Below, one piece after another: positions 5,268 through 6,629 of a DNA stretch of 6,629 bases; the first letter of the stretch is position 1; each line of letters starts with the position of its first letter. A program made the position numbers and the translations under genes. Below the pieces are notes generated by a model. That model had not been told where the DNA came from, did no database searches, and saw nothing but the letters and a program-made list of their open reading frames with translations. Location: the NCBI GenBank assembly GCA_019416425.1, contig DXXK01000059.1, positions 1 through 6,629 on the forward strand, given 5' to 3'. The stretch is from Bacteroidales bacterium. GTDB taxonomy: Bacteria; Bacteroidota; Bacteroidia; Bacteroidales; Muribaculaceae.

Positions 5268-6629
5268 ATGACAGACAATTTGATCAGAACTATGGCGGCG
5301 GGAATCGTCGCCGCTATGCTGGCGGGAGCTGGAGCAGCGATTGCCGCTCAGCCGGGTAACGGCATCTCAAGCGAGATGTTGGAGAGATTGAAGGCTTCGT
5401 ACAGCAACGACGCAGGCAACAAGGCGCTCCGCAATGCGCTGGCCAGCAATTCCATCGATGTGCTGGCCGTAAATGCCGAGAATGTCGGAAAGTTCGACAA
5501 CCATTTCTCGCACCGTGTCAAGAGCAAGGGCATCACCGACCAGAAACGCTCAGGCCGATGCTGGCTGTTTACAGGACTTAATGTGCTGCGTGCACAGATG
5601 ATGGCCAAGAACGATCTGCCCGAGCTGAAGTTGTCGCAGAACTATAACTTCTTCTTCGACCAACTCGAGAAAGCCAACCTGTTCCTGCAGGGAATGATCG
5701 ATAACGCCGCCAAACCTGAGGATGACAAGATGGTTGAATGGCTGATGCGCAATCCCCTAAGCGACGGAGGTCAGTTTACAGGAATCGCTGACAACATCTC
5801 TAAATACGGCGTGGTTCCCGCCGAAGTCATGCCAGAGGCCTTCTCTGCCGAGAATACCTCACGTCTGAACAATCTTCTGTCGCTCAAGCTCCGCGAGGAT
5901 GGCCTTGAGCTCCGCAAGATGGTCAAGGCGGGAAAGAAAGGGAAAGCCCTTGCAGACCGCAAGGAGCAGATGCTTGCGGAAGTCTACCGTATGCTCGCGC
6001 TGACACTCGGCGAGCCTCCGACACAGTTCACCTGGACACGCCGCAACTCTAAGGACGAGGCCGTGAACACCAAGACCTACACTCCTCTGGAGTTCTACAA
6101 GGAATATGCCGGCAACGACCTGAAGAACGGCTATGTGATGCTTATGAACGATCCCACTCGTCCCTACTACAAATTGTACGAGATCGATTTCGACCGCCAC
6201 TCCTACGACGGCGACAACTGGACTTACATCAACCTCCCCGTCGAGGAAATCAAGGAGGCTGCCATCAAATCCATCAAAGACAGTACGATGATGTACTTCA
6301 GCTGCGATGTCGGCAAGTTCCTGGACCGCAAGAACGGTGTGGCCGACCCGGCAAACTTCGATTATGAGTCATTGATGGGCACAACATTCGGCATGAACAA
6401 GGCCGACCGTATCCTCACCTTCGCCAGTGCCTCGTCGCACGCCATGACTCTCGTGGCCGTAGACATTGACACCAACGACCGGCCGGTGAAATGGCTCGTG
6501 GAGAATAGCTGGGGTGATGGCGCCAACAACGGTCATCTGATCCTGTCCGACAAGTGGTTCGACGAATACATGTTCCGCCTGGTGGTCGACAAGAAATACA
6601 TGAATCAGAAGACTCTCGAGATCCTGAAC
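5268..6629 (+). CDS. pepC: Exported C1-family cysteine aminopeptidase (PepC/bleomycin hydrolase type), 3' end cut by window
   Basis: The frame is open from the ATG at 5268 to the window edge, giving 454 residues with no stop. Bleomycin hydrolase-type enzymes (papain family, C1B) remove N-terminal amino acids from peptides and usually form hexamers with the active sites facing an inner chamber. The oxyanion glutamine Gln92 and nucleophile Cys98 lie in DQKRSGRCWLF, the histidine is His391 in SSHAM, and the asparagine is Asn413 in ENSWG, so the active site is intact. Residues 1-27 form a signal peptide (Arg7, a hydrophobic Ala-rich core, cleavage near AIAA), placing the enzyme in the periplasm or beyond, unlike the cytosolic lactic-acid-bacterial PepC. 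The start at 5268 keeps the positive charge of the signal; an ATG at 5292 would lose it. Family length suggests about 10-20 C-terminal residues are missing, including the tail that in this family lies in the active-site cleft and favours aminopeptidase activity. Confidence 0.92.
   Translation, partial: MTDNLIRTMAAGIVAAMLAGAGAAIAAQPGNGISSEMLERLKASYSNDAGNKALRNALASNSIDVLAVNAENVGKFDNHFSHRVKSKGITDQKRSGRCWLFTGLNVLRAQMMAKNDLPELKLSQNYNFFFDQLEKANLFLQGMIDNAAKPEDDKMVEWLMRNPLSDGGQFTGIADNISKYGVVPAEVMPEAFSAENTSRLNNLLSLKLREDGLELRKMVKAGKKGKALADRKEQMLAEVYRMLALTLGEPPTQFTWTRRNSKDEAVNTKTYTPLEFYKEYAGNDLKNGYVMLMNDPTRPYYKLYEIDFDRHSYDGDNWTYINLPVEEIKEAAIKSIKDSTMMYFSCDVGKFLDRKNGVADPANFDYESLMGTTFGMNKADRILTFASASSHAMTLVAVDIDTNDRPVKWLVENSWGDGANNGHLILSDKWFDEYMFRLVVDKKYMNQKTLEILN

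Overview
The window looks like a Bacteroidota chromosome, most likely an order Bacteroidales gut commensal of moderate GC; a Muribaculaceae-type genome would fit, but that is inference. The reasons are two promoter elements matching the Bacteroidota -7 consensus TAnnTTTG, AT-rich start-codon contexts without Shine-Dalgarno sequences, an outer-membrane beta-barrel protein of the Bacteroidota TonB-receptor-like type, and a DUF2807 (head GIN) lipoprotein. All genes are on the + strand.

Bases 1-135 hold no gene. The AT-rich leader ends in a strong promoter (TTTG at 80-83, 19-nt spacer, TAATTTTG at 103-110). A cluster of AGTGTA/TACACT half-sites (112-135) follows directly and abuts the first start codon at 136.

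Bases 136-5124 form one tight five-gene operon with gaps of 3, 9, 8 and 4 nt. In order it encodes an ABC transporter ATPase, a DUF2807 lipoprotein with a 20-residue repeat, a six-helix ABC permease, a YtrA-type GntR repressor, and a 743-residue plug-plus-barrel outer-membrane protein. The likely picture is a self-regulated envelope module. The GntR protein would bind the half-sites at the operon head and repress all five genes until an unknown signal, perhaps envelope or antibiotic stress, releases it. The ATPase and permease would form an inner-membrane transporter, with the lipoprotein and barrel acting at the outer membrane. The substrate cannot be read from the sequence, and no periplasmic adaptor is present in the window.

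Bases 5125-5267 are intergenic. They hold about four 10-bp tandem repeats containing an 18-bp perfect palindrome, then a strong intrinsic terminator, then a second promoter whose -33 region would lie inside the terminator hairpin.

Bases 5268-6629 encode a separately transcribed, exported C1-family cysteine peptidase (aminopeptidase C/bleomycin hydrolase type). It has a signal peptide and all catalytic residues, and the window edge cuts off its last residues. No RNA genes, mobile elements or CRISPR arrays were seen.
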